Below, piece after piece: positions 1 through 8,114 of a DNA stretch of 18,073 nt (within the stretch, counting starts at the first letter, position 1; each line of letters opens with the position of its first letter). The notes beneath the pieces are model-generated. The model searched no databases and was not told the DNA's origin. It saw only the letters and a program-made list of their open reading frames with translations. Where the stretch lies: assembly GCA_027625355.1 (NCBI GenBank), contig JAQBWI010000008.1, positions 1-18,073 of the forward strand, read 5' to 3'. Source of the stretch: Pseudomonadota bacterium. Its GTDB lineage: Bacteria > Pseudomonadota > Alphaproteobacteria > HIMB59 > GCA-002718135. Made by a program: the position numbers and the translations under genes.

Positions 1-104
1 TAATTATTGAAACTTCTAAAGAAGAAAAAATTGCTATTCCTGAAGGTTTAACTTTTTTTAAAGAAAAAATTTATGGAAAAACTAAAATTTTATTTTTAAA
101 TTAA
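1..104 (+). CDS. C-terminal end of a probable RsmD-like rRNA methyltransferase (partial)
   Basis: An open frame enters from the left edge and reads about 33 codons from base 3 to a TAA at 102-104. The peptide ends 'EKIYGKTKILFLN'. The pattern of an Ile/Glu-rich strand, a Pro, then Tyr-Gly-x-Thr-Lys and hydrophobics resembles the C-terminus of the 16S rRNA (guanine966-N2)-methyltransferase RsmD. Only the tail is present, with no catalytic motif, so the family call is tentative. The stop codon overlaps the pgi stop on the other strand by four bases (TTAA), so the two genes are convergent with no intergenic space. Confidence 0.5.
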   Translation, partial: IIETSKEEKIAIPEGLTFFKEKIYGKTKILFLN

Positions 105-1312
105 CTTAAATACTTTTTGGTTAAAATTTTGCCTTGTTCAACTGCTGGTTGATCAAAAGGATCAACTTCAAAATAAATACAGGCGGCTATTGTTTCCATA
201 ATACTAACTGCCATTAGAGCACCCATAGCTTCTTCATTAATTTCATTTAATAGTATTTCTCGAAATTTAAAATTATTTAACTTAAATGTATCTATAGTTG
301 CATCTTGTTCTGCATGCATTAAATCACCCATAGTTTTATTGATTAAATAATTTATAGATTCTTCTTTCATTATCTTAGCATCAATCTTTAAGCCTTTTTT
401 ATGATAATTACTTTTTATAAAAGTAAAAAACTTATCTTTAGGTCCATCTAAATAAAGTTGTAACTGACTATGCTGATCCGTTGTTCCAATGGCATGCAAT
501 GCAGTTATACCCCTATCTTTTTTTCCAATACTCTCAGCCCATAGCTGCATATACCATTTTCCAAAATAAGTTAATCCGTCTGAATAAGTCATTATAACAT
601 TTGATAGATAATTATTTGAAGTACAAAACTTAAATATTTGTGCAAATTTAAAAGTACCTAGAAAGTCATCATTTTCAAAAGCCTTTGATGCTCCTAAATG
701 TATTTTTTTTACATCTAGACCTGCCAAAATTGCTGGTATCATTCCAACATTTGAAAAAATTGAATAGCGTCCACCAATATCTTTTTTATGCTCAAGAAGA
801 GTGCAGTTATTTTTTTTAGCAATATTGAATAAAGGAGAATTTTTAAACTCAGTTACAACTAAAGAGTTTTTAAATAACATATCTAAATTATTTTTTTCTC
901 TTGCAATATTCACGATACTTCCAAATTGAGATAAAGTTTCAGGCGTAGTACCTGATTTTGAAATTACAATAAATCCAGTGGTATTTAAATCCAAATTTAT
1001 AATTTCATTTTGAAAAAATAAAGGATCAATATTATCAAAAAATAAAATATTTTTAGGTTGTTCAATTAAAGTATTAATTAAAGCGCGGGCTCCTAGATTT
1101 GATCCTCCAGTACCAAAAACAACAAATTTTTTTTTATTTTTTTTAAATTTTTCTGTTTGTTCTATCGTATAATCTAATAAATCAATATCTTTCACAATAT
1201 TGAGAGCTGGAAGTTCATGACATATTTTTTTTATATCATTATTTAAGGTTTGAATATTTTCTGGAAGATTAATATCTTTTTCAAAGTTTATGTTTGTGAA
1301 ATTTATATTCAT
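101..1312 (-). CDS. pgi: Glucose-6-phosphate isomerase (short form)
   Basis: Interconverts glucose 6-phosphate and fructose 6-phosphate in the cytoplasm. The 403-residue product is much shorter than the ~550-residue enterobacterial enzyme but keeps the core. It has a phosphosugar-binding glycine loop 'GTGGSNLG' (about 67-74), the SIS-domain signature 'SKSGTTPET' (118-126) and 'GGRYS' (180-184). Candidate catalytic residues are E260 in 'WAESIGK', H281 in 'GTTDQHSQLQ' and K395 in the C-terminal 'EQGK' motif. It starts at an ATG five bases after the stop of the upstream lipoprotein gene and is the last gene of the ribF-ileS-lspA operon. The product looks intact; the short length is normal for many alphaproteobacterial and Gram-positive Pgi proteins. 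Confidence 0.93.
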   Translation of the reverse strand: MNINFTNINFEKDINLPENIQTLNNDIKKICHELPALNIVKDIDLLDYTIEQTEKFKKNKKKFVVFGTGGSNLGARALINTLIEQPKNILFFDNIDPLFFQNEIINLDLNTTGFIVISKSGTTPETLSQFGSIVNIAREKNNLDMLFKNSLVVTEFKNSPLFNIAKKNNCTLLEHKKDIGGRYSIFSNVGMIPAILAGLDVKKIHLGASKAFENDDFLGTFKFAQIFKFCTSNNYLSNVIMTYSDGLTYFGKWYMQLWAESIGKKDRGITALHAIGTTDQHSQLQLYLDGPKDKFFTFIKSNYHKKGLKIDAKIMKEESINYLINKTMGDLMHAEQDATIDTFKLNNFKFREILLNEINEEAMGALMAVSIMETIAACIYFEVDPFDQPAVEQGKILTKKYLS

Positions 1313-1317
1313 TAAAT

Positions 1318-1836
1318 TTAAAAAAAGAAAAATCTTTTCTTCTTTTTATTTTTAATTTTTGTAGTTGGGACATCTTGTGTTTCTTCAACAACACCCAAAC
1401 GCTCATTTCTTAATCTCTCTGACTCAGCAATAGAATCTAAAATTTCTGTTTCATTTTCCCAGATCTTAGAATCTGTATTTTTCTCAGAAGCAAATTGTTC
1501 GTTTATTTCTTGTCTGATGCTGTTATCTACTTCGTTAGCATTTGTTTGATTTATAATATTTTCCATTGTTGATAGTTGTATAGTGTCATCACTTTCTTCT
1601 TCATCAAGTCCAAAAAGAATTTCTTTAGCTAATTCTCCTTCAACATCATTAATATTCTTTTCAGACAATTGTTCTGGAGGTAGTAAATTAAAATCCGGAG
1701 GGATAACCAAAGGAGGGTTTTCAACAACTTTAAATTCATCAATATTTTTTCTATTAACACCAGCACTTTCTCTTATTTGAGAGCAAGACGTTAAAAAAAG
1801 TGTTGAAAAGATAAATAATGATAGAAAAATTTTCAT
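1318..1836 (-). CDS. DUF3035-family lipoprotein, probably BamF-like
   Basis: A 172-residue predicted outer-membrane lipoprotein. The N-terminus is a lipoprotein signal with lipobox 'FLTSC', so Cys18 would be lipidated. It is followed at about 31-54 by 'DEFKVV' and a proline-rich 'PPLVIPPDFNLLPP' stretch, the hallmark of the alphaproteobacterial DUF3035 family. That family is thought to include BamF, an accessory lipoprotein of the outer-membrane beta-barrel assembly machine; I recall this link from the literature rather than proving it here. The rest is acidic and low-complexity, ending in a Lys-rich 'KNKKKKRFFFF' tail. The ATG lies two bases after the lspA stop, so this lipoprotein and the lipoprotein signal peptidase LspA are co-transcribed. 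Confidence 0.75.
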   Translation of the reverse strand: MKIFLSLFIFSTLFLTSCSQIRESAGVNRKNIDEFKVVENPPLVIPPDFNLLPPEQLSEKNINDVEGELAKEILFGLDEEESDDTIQLSTMENIINQTNANEVDNSIRQEINEQFASEKNTDSKIWENETEILDSIAESERLRNERLGVVEETQDVPTTKIKNKKKKRFFFF

Positions 1837-1838
1837 AA

Positions 1839-2288
1839 TTAGCTTTTTATAATTTTTTTCACCATATTTACTATTATCATTATTATACCAATAGAGATAT
1901 AAATATCAGCAAAATTAAATGCTGGCCAATAATATTGATTGATATGAAAATATAAAAAATCGATTACATATCCATTAATAAACCTATCAACTATATTGCC
2001 AATTGCACCACAAATAATAATGAATAAACCCCAACGTTCTAAGAACTCACTCGAATTTATATAAAGATAAAGGACGAAAGCTGTCACAAATAAACCAATA
2101 ATAACTAAAACTAAAGCAGGTATTGTTCCAGCGAATAATCCAAAGGAAACTCCAAAATTATGAATATGAGTTATGTCAAAGAAATAAGTTATCTTAATAA
2201 ACTGATATAAATCGATATAATTAAAAACAATATATTTTGATAATATATCAAATAAAACTAACAATAAAAAAATAAGAATTTTTCGCAA
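1839..2288 (-). CDS. lspA: Lipoprotein signal peptidase II (TTG start)
   Basis: Membrane aspartyl protease that removes the signal peptide from prolipoproteins after lipidation. The 149 residues contain about four hydrophobic helices. Family blocks are present: 'NFGVSFG' (about 44-50), 'GNIVDRFINGYVIDF' with catalytic Asp110, and 'FNFAD' with catalytic Asp128. The start codon is TTG at 2286-2288; no in-frame ATG lies upstream of the conserved first helix, and the next Met is near the C-terminus. A weak AGG lies about nine bases before the TTG. The gene follows ileS by ten bases, the classic ileS-lspA order. Confidence 0.93.
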   Translation of the reverse strand: MRKILIFLLLVLFDILSKYIVFNYIDLYQFIKITYFFDITHIHNFGVSFGLFAGTIPALVLVIIGLFVTAFVLYLYINSSEFLERWGLFIIICGAIGNIVDRFINGYVIDFLYFHINQYYWPAFNFADIYISIGIIMIIVNMVKKIIKS

Positions 2289-2298
2289 ACGTAATTAC

Positions 2299-5073
2299 CT
2301 AAGAAATTGCATTATCACAACGATCACATATTTCATCACGTATTAATTGTTTTTTATATTTCCAACATCTTTGACATTTTTGTCCAGAAGTTTTTGATAC
2401 TTCAATTTTAACCTCTGAAACTTCTTCTAAACTGAAACCCTCAGAATTACTTGTAATTTCATGAAGCTCAAAAGATGATGTAATGCTTATTTCATCCAGT
2501 TGATAATTCTTTACTTTTTCTAAAATTGATTTTTCTAAAAAAATATCAATATGTGCTTCTAAACTTGATCCAATAATTTTATCCGCCCTCTTTTTCTCTA
2601 GAGCGCCAGTAATTACTTTACGGATTTGTTTTAAAGTTTTCCAAATATCGTTGACTTCGGAATTCTTATAGCTTTCTGGAGTTACTAAAAAGTCTTCTAA
2701 ATGAATACTTGAATCATTATTTCTAGATTTCCAAGCTTCTTCACTTGTAAAAGATAAAGAAGGAGCAAACCATCTTACAAGATAGTTAAAAATAATATCT
2801 AGTAATGTTCTAGCAGATCTTCTTTCGATAGATTTTTTTCCATCACAATAAATAACATCTTTTCGAATATCAAAATAAAATGCTGATAAATCATTTGAAC
2901 AGAAATTTAATAAAGTAGTAAACATTAGATGAAAATTAAAAGTTTTTACACATTCTTGAATCGTCTTATCTACCTCCCACAATCTATGTAAGATAAATTT
3001 TTCTAACTCTGGAAAATCTTCTTCACCTATTTTTTCCTCGTTAGTAAATCCTTCAAGATTTCCGATTAAATAACGAAAAGTATTTCTAATTCTTCGATAA
3101 GAGTCAGTTTGTGATTGTAAAATATTATTATCTAATTTTAAATCATCATAATAATCAGAAGCAACAACCCATAAACGTAAGATATCTACCCCATATTTTT
3201 TTAAAATATCATCTGGTGAAATAACATTGCCTAAGGACTTTGACATTTTTCTTCCTTTTCCATCTACTACAAACCCGTGTGTCAAAACGCTTTCATAAGG
3301 AGCTCTTCCTCTTGTCCCTGATGATTCTAATAATGATGAATGGAACCATCCACGATGCTGATCACTACCTTCTAAATACATCGAAGCTGGCCATTTAAGA
3401 TCTTCTCTTTTTTCTAAACAAAATGCGTGGGTTGAGCCACTATCAAACCATACCTCTACAACATCTTTTACCTGATCATAATCTTCAAGATTATATTTTT
3501 CTCCCAAAAACCTCTGAGGATCTTCAGTAAACCAAGTATCACTTCCTTCTTCTTCATAAATATCAGCTATTCTCTCAACAACTTCTAAATCTCTAAGTGG
3601 CTGACCAGTTTCTTTACTTACAAAAAGAGGGAGTGGGACACCCCAAACTCTCTGTCTTGAAACACACCAATCAGGCCTTGTTTCAATCATTGATCGTAAA
3701 CGTGTTTGTCCCTGAGGTGGATAGAAAACAGTTTCATCAATTGACTTTAAAGCAATGTCTCTTAATTTATTTTTTTCCATTGAAATAAACCATTGAGGAG
3801 TATTTCTATAAATTAAAGGAGCTTTAGATCTCCATGAATGGGGATAGCTATGACGCAATGTACCTTTGAATAAAAGTTTTGAAAACTCTTTTAATTTTTC
3901 TGCTATCTTATCATCAACCTTATAAATATGTTCATTCTCAAATCCTTTAGCATGATGATTATATCTACCATCATCTTGAACTGTTTGAACAATATCAACA
4001 CCGTTTTTAATTCCTAGATTATAATCGTCATCACCATGCCCTGGCGCTATATGCACAATACCTGTTCCTTGTTCAAGGTTTACAAAATCACCATGAAAAG
4101 GCCTGACATCAAAATCATAACCTAAATCCTTAAAAGGATGTTCACAAAGACAATCTGCTAAATTGCTGCCATTGAAAATTTTGAGATTTTTAAAAGACGT
4201 TATTCCAATTTCTTCTGAAACTTGGCTCACTAACTCTTCTGCAAAAATAAGCTTATCACCTAGTTTTACTAATGAATCTTCCTTAACATTTTCAACCTCT
4301 ATTAGAGAATATTTTAAATCACTTCCAAAAGCTAATGCTCTATTTCCAGGGATTGTCCAAGGAGTTGTTGTCCAAATGACAATGCTTGAACCTTCAAGTT
4401 CTTTATCAGAGGAAGTTTTAATTAAAAATTTTACATAAATTGTATTAGAAGTATGATCCTCATATTCTACTTCGGCGTCTGCCAATGCTGTTTTTTCAAC
4501 AACAGACCATAAAACTGGTTTTGCTCCTTTATATAAGCTTTCATCCATTAAAAACTTACCAAGCTCTCTTACAATCTGTGCTTCAGCTTTATTTGACATT
4601 GTAAGGTAAGGATCTGCCCAGTCACCTTCTACACCTAATCGTCTAAATTCTTTTTTTTGAATATCTATCCATTTTTCCGCAAATTCTCTACATTCTTGAC
4701 GAAACTGAACTACAGGAACATCATCTTTATTTTTGCCTTTTTTTCTGTAACCTTCTTCAATTTTCCATTCAATTGGCAAACCATGACAATCCCATCCTGG
4801 CACATAAATAGAGTCTTTTCCTGCCATTTGTTGTGTTCTGACAATAACATCTTTTAAAATTTTATTAAGTGCCGTTCCCATATGTATATGTCCATTTGCA
4901 TAAGGAGGCCCATCATGGAGTACAAATTTTTCTCTACCTTTTGATTTTTCTCTTAATTTGTAAAATATTTTTTCTTTATCCCACTCTTCAAGAATTTTAG
5001 GTTCTTTTATTGGCAAATTAGCTCTCATTTCAAAAGAGGATTTAGGTAAAAAAATAGTGTCTTTATATTCCAT
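2299..5073 (-). CDS. ileS: Isoleucyl-tRNA synthetase
   Basis: Charges tRNA-Ile with isoleucine in the cytoplasm; class Ia synthetase. The 924-residue protein has the HIGH-type motif as 'GHIHMG' (61-66), the KMSKS loop at residues 609-613, and a C-terminal zinc finger with Cys900, Cys903, Cys916 and Cys919 ('CQRCW' ... 'CDRC'). An editing (CP1) region with 'WTTTPWTIPGN' lies between the HIGH and KMSKS halves. Length and layout match typical bacterial IleS. The ATG overlaps the last base of the ribF stop (TAATG), which implies translational coupling. The C-terminal zinc finger marks the bacterial-type enzyme. Confidence 0.98.
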   Translation of the reverse strand: MEYKDTIFLPKSSFEMRANLPIKEPKILEEWDKEKIFYKLREKSKGREKFVLHDGPPYANGHIHMGTALNKILKDVIVRTQQMAGKDSIYVPGWDCHGLPIEWKIEEGYRKKGKNKDDVPVVQFRQECREFAEKWIDIQKKEFRRLGVEGDWADPYLTMSNKAEAQIVRELGKFLMDESLYKGAKPVLWSVVEKTALADAEVEYEDHTSNTIYVKFLIKTSSDKELEGSSIVIWTTTPWTIPGNRALAFGSDLKYSLIEVENVKEDSLVKLGDKLIFAEELVSQVSEEIGITSFKNLKIFNGSNLADCLCEHPFKDLGYDFDVRPFHGDFVNLEQGTGIVHIAPGHGDDDYNLGIKNGVDIVQTVQDDGRYNHHAKGFENEHIYKVDDKIAEKLKEFSKLLFKGTLRHSYPHSWRSKAPLIYRNTPQWFISMEKNKLRDIALKSIDETVFYPPQGQTRLRSMIETRPDWCVSRQRVWGVPLPLFVSKETGQPLRDLEVVERIADIYEEEGSDTWFTEDPQRFLGEKYNLEDYDQVKDVVEVWFDSGSTHAFCLEKREDLKWPASMYLEGSDQHRGWFHSSLLESSGTRGRAPYESVLTHGFVVDGKGRKMSKSLGNVISPDDILKKYGVDILRLWVVASDYYDDLKLDNNILQSQTDSYRRIRNTFRYLIGNLEGFTNEEKIGEEDFPELEKFILHRLWEVDKTIQECVKTFNFHLMFTTLLNFCSNDLSAFYFDIRKDVIYCDGKKSIERRSARTLLDIIFNYLVRWFAPSLSFTSEEAWKSRNNDSSIHLEDFLVTPESYKNSEVNDIWKTLKQIRKVITGALEKKRADKIIGSSLEAHIDIFLEKSILEKVKNYQLDEISITSSFELHEITSNSEGFSLEEVSEVKIEVSKTSGQKCQRCWKYKKQLIRDEICDRCDNAIS

Positions 5074-6002
5074 TAAATTTTATGATATTTTTTTGCTGTT
5101 ATAACGTCTTTTTTAATTTGGCTTGTTAATGATTTAAAGTCTTTAAACTTTTTTTCAGATCTAATAAATGTTAGAAATTCAACAGTCAATTCTTTCCCAT
5201 AAATATCTCTATTAAATTCAAAGATATGTGTCTCCAAAAGTAAATTAACTCCCCTTACTGTTGGTCTTTCTCCAAAATTTGCAATTCCTTTATACAAATT
5301 ACCGTTAAATGTAACATTTACACAATACACTCCTTTTTTTGGCAAAATATGATTTCCGGGCTTCATATTTGCTGTTGGAAAATTAATTAGTCTAGCTTTT
5401 TGATTTCCCTTAATGATTTTGCCCTCCATAAACCAATTACGTCCAAGTGCCTGAGAAACTTTTTCGAATGATCCTTCATTAATATTTTTTCTAATAATTG
5501 ATGAAGAAAATTTCAGATTAGTTTTTTTATTTTTTACGTGACCAATAATAGATAATTTATACTTATATTTGCTAGATAGTTTTTTTAATAATGCTGTATC
5601 TCCTTTTCTATCTTTACCAAATCGAAAATCTTTACCAACTACTATTTTCTTAACACTCAATTGTTTTACCAAAATTTTTTCAATAAAATCAACAGCATCT
5701 AGATTTGATAAAGTTTTATTAAATTTATATTCAATATAATTTTCTACACCTAAAGATTTAAGAAAGTTTTTTTTATAACTATTTGTAATAATATTAAAAT
5801 TACCATCAGTTTTTTTGAAATATATTTTTGGATGTGGGACAAACGTCATGATCGCTGATTTAAGGTTGTCTAATTGAGAATTTTTTATTATTTTTTTTAT
5901 TACATGCTGATGACCAAGGTGAATGCCATCAAAATTACCAATACACAAACATAGGTTCTGTGATTTAAAAGTTTGATTTGTATTTAAATTGTGTAGTTTC
6001 AC
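5073..6002 (-). CDS. ribF: Bifunctional riboflavin kinase / FAD synthetase (GTG start)
   Basis: Makes FMN from riboflavin and FAD from FMN, with ATP, in the cytoplasm. The 309 residues form two domains. The N-terminal nucleotidyltransferase carries 'GNFDGIHLGHQHV' (about 22-34, with the HxGH motif) and 'VVGKDFRFGKDRKG'. The C-terminal flavokinase carries 'FPTANM' and 'GVYCV', followed by 'ANFGERPT' and a strand bearing the family Glu in 'LETHIFEF'. The start codon is GTG at 6000-6002; no better start lies between it and the preceding xylA stop. It is the first gene of the housekeeping operon and lies only five bases from a perfect 13-bp inverted repeat. No FMN riboswitch is seen; the 51-base upstream gap is too short for one. 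Confidence 0.95.
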   Translation of the reverse strand: MKLHNLNTNQTFKSQNLCLCIGNFDGIHLGHQHVIKKIIKNSQLDNLKSAIMTFVPHPKIYFKKTDGNFNIITNSYKKNFLKSLGVENYIEYKFNKTLSNLDAVDFIEKILVKQLSVKKIVVGKDFRFGKDRKGDTALLKKLSSKYKYKLSIIGHVKNKKTNLKFSSSIIRKNINEGSFEKVSQALGRNWFMEGKIIKGNQKARLINFPTANMKPGNHILPKKGVYCVNVTFNGNLYKGIANFGERPTVRGVNLLLETHIFEFNRDIYGKELTVEFLTFIRSEKKFKDFKSLTSQIKKDVITAKKYHKI

Positions 6003-6007
6003 TTTTG

Positions 6008-6035
6008 TTTATAGGTATATAAATATACCTATAAA
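6008..6035. repeat. Perfect 13-bp inverted repeat between xylA and ribF
   Basis: The left arm TTTATAGGTATAT (6008-6020), a two-base AA centre and the right arm ATATACCTATAAA (6023-6035) form a perfect dyad. It fills most of the 51-base gap between the end of the sugar operon and the GTG of ribF. It has no U-run on either side, so it does not look like a standard terminator. It could be an operator for the ribF operon, or an RNA hairpin separating the two units or masking the ribF start. The symmetry is seen directly; the role is inferred. Confidence 0.6.
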
Positions 6036-6053
6036 CTAGATTTAAAATTTGAA

Positions 6054-7367
6054 CTATAGGTACTTGTTCAAAATATTTTCTAAATATTCTTGATTCCCTG
6101 AGCGTGGTTCTGGCTCAATATTTTCATTAAGGACTTTCTGATGGATTGAATCTAGTGAAGTCCCTTTAGTATGAATGAAATTACCAAGATCTTTTTGCCA
6201 ATCCTCATATCTTTTTGAAACATAATCAGAGAGCTTTTTGTCATTTATCATTTTTTCAACTGCTAAAAGAGTTTTAGCACATACATCCATGCCGCCAATA
6301 TGAGCATAAAACAAGTCCTCTGGATCAATTGATTGTCTTCGAATTTTAGCATCAAAATTCAATCCACCTTTACCAATACCTCCATTTGAAAAAAGATGGT
6401 AAAAAGGAAGGATTAATTCTGATACGCTATTAGGAAATTGATCAGTATCCCATCCTAGCAAAGTATCACCTCTATTAATATCTAAACTACCAAGAGCATT
6501 GTTAGCAATTGCATATGCAATTTCATGTTCAAAGCTGTGACCAGATAAAGTTGCATGATTTGCTTCAATATTTAATTTTATTTCATTCTCCAAGCCCGCT
6601 TTTCTTAAAAAAGCTAAACAAGAGGCTGAATCAAAATCATATTGATGCTTTGTTGGTTCATGTGGTTTTGGCTCAAGTAAAATTTGACCGTCAAAACCAA
6701 TCTTATGTTTATAATCAACTACAAGTTCAAGAAATCGTTTTAAGTTATCAATCTCTAATCCCATATTGGTATTAAGAATAGTTTCGTATCCTTCTCTGCC
6801 ACCCCATAAAACATAATTACTACCACCTAATCTTTTTGTTGCATCCATACAGTCTTTTACTTGCGCCGCTTTATAAGCAAAAACTTATGGGTCTGGATTA
6901 GTTGAAGCACCACTCATATATCTTTTATGTGAAAATGCATTTGCCGTTCCCCATAAGAGTTTAACCTTTGAAGAACTCATTTTTGACTCCATCAAATCAA
7001 CAATATGTAGGAAATTTTTTTGTGTTTCCTTATAGTTTGATCCTTCTGGAGCAATATCTCTGTCATGAAAACAGAAGAAAGGAGTTTTTATTTTATTAAA
7101 AAAATCAAAAGCTTCGTCAAGTTTCATTTCAGCCATTTTAAGAGGATCAGAATCAGACATCCAAGGCCTTTCAAATGTTGCTCCCCCAAATGGATCTAAA
7201 CCAGGCCAAGTAAAGGTATGCCAATAACAAGTTGCAAAACGAAGATGCTCTTTCATCGTTTTTCCTAAAACTTGTTTGTTTTCATCATAATATTTAAAGC
7301 TTAAAGGATTTTCACTGTCTGGACCTTCATAATTTATTTCATTTATATTTTTAAAATAATCACTCAT
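6054..7367 (-). pseudogene. xylA: Xylose isomerase interrupted by one in-frame TAA
   Basis: Converts D-xylose to D-xylulose in the cytoplasm. Read through a single TAA at 6885-6887 (codon 161), the frame gives 437 positions that align position for position with E. coli XylA. All metal and catalytic residues are kept: H101, D104, E232, K234, E268, H271, D296, D307, D309 and D339. The premature stop falls right after 'GASTNPDP', where homologues have Glu, so one G-to-T change (GAA to TAA) explains it. The bases after the stop still encode the conserved 'VFAYKAAQVKDC'. The ribosome-binding site (AGGAGA, about seven bases before the ATG) is intact. The next in-frame ATG (6846-6848) has no good ribosome-binding site. 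Possibilities are a very recent pseudogene, a sequencing or assembly error, or readthrough. It is the last gene of the sugar operon. Confidence 0.9.
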
Positions 7368-7394
7368 TTAATTCTCCTAATCTGCAAATAACAT

Positions 7395-8108
7395 TTATCT
7401 AGATGCCCAAAGCAACCCTCGGTGGTAAATCTTTCTCATTTCTGGATGGTGAAGCTCTTTAGCAAAATGACCTAGTGAAGTATAAAAAATTCTTCCTTTT
7501 CCAATTTGTCTTTTCCAGACAACTGGCATCTCAACACCCTTTAACCAATCTGTAGTATACGCGTCACCACTTGATGAACCTGGTTCTTGCTCTAGATTCC
7601 AAACTTCATTTCCCTTAAAAGTCGTTGTTGCTAGAACTTCATTCAATGGATCAACATGCATGTAGTATTGTTCTGAATGATAATCAAAATCTTCAATTCC
7701 CTCCATAATAGGATCATCTTTTTTTGTAATATTAACTTTATAATCATGAATACCACTCGGGTGACTCACCCACTGGCCACCAGTCAGAAATTGCCAATCG
7801 ATGGATTGTCTAAAAGCATCACACATACCGCCGTGATGACCTGCTAAGCCAGCACCATTAACAACTGCTTTGACAACATTATTAACTGCATTTTTTTTAA
7901 TTTCACCTCTTGGATCAAAATGAAATGCCATTGTTACAAGTGGAATAATCAAATCCATATCATGCACATAATCTTCTGCAAAAGCAGAAGTTTGATATTC
8001 TGCCCTTACTTCATATCCATCAGGTTCAAGCATTTCTGTTAATATTTCTGTGCATTTTTCAGGCTCATGACCTGGCCATCCTCCATATACAATAAGAGCT
8101 TTTTTCAT
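7395..8108 (-). CDS. ThuA-like protein (trehalose-utilisation family)
   Basis: A 237-residue ThuA-family protein with a class I glutamine-amidotransferase-like fold. The N-terminus 'KKALIVYGGWPGHEP' (2-16) and 'AGLAGHHGG' (about 86-94) match the family. Later blocks include 'DFDYHSEQYYMHVDP' and 'WKRQIGKGRIFYTSLGH'. ThuA proteins occur beside Gfo/Idh/MocA oxidoreductases in sugar operons, as in rhizobial thuAB for trehalose, but their chemistry is poorly defined. The ATG is six bases after the stop of the oxidoreductase gene, and its ribosome-binding site (GAAAGGA) lies inside the end of that gene, so the two are likely translated together. The specific substrate is unknown. Confidence 0.85.
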   Translation of the reverse strand: MKKALIVYGGWPGHEPEKCTEILTEMLEPDGYEVRAEYQTSAFAEDYVHDMDLIIPLVTMAFHFDPRGEIKKNAVNNVVKAVVNGAGLAGHHGGMCDAFRQSIDWQFLTGGQWVSHPSGIHDYKVNITKKDDPIMEGIEDFDYHSEQYYMHVDPLNEVLATTTFKGNEVWNLEQEPGSSSGDAYTTDWLKGVEMPVVWKRQIGKGRIFYTSLGHFAKELHHPEMRKIYHRGLLWASR

Positions 8109-8114
8109 TTTATA

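Noticed and set aside
4163..4438. Antisense frame inside ileS, and similar ones at 1583-1780, 3597-3788, 4657-4857, 6509-6775, 8464-8664, 9408-9684, 13689-13940 and 15035-15229
   Set aside because: All lie within strongly supported genes in another frame, lack family motifs and look like by-products of AT-rich coding sequence.
6003..6053. FMN riboswitch upstream of ribF
   Set aside because: The 51-base gap is far too short, and its only structure is the AT-rich dyad.
6054..6848. Separate functional C-terminal xylA gene starting at ATG 6846-6848
   Set aside because: No good ribosome-binding site precedes that ATG, and the conserved codons between the TAA and the ATG would be lost. One interrupted xylA is simpler.
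6885..6887. TAA recoded as an amino acid in this organism
   Set aside because: TAA is used as the normal stop of many other genes in the window, and no recoding signal is seen around this one.
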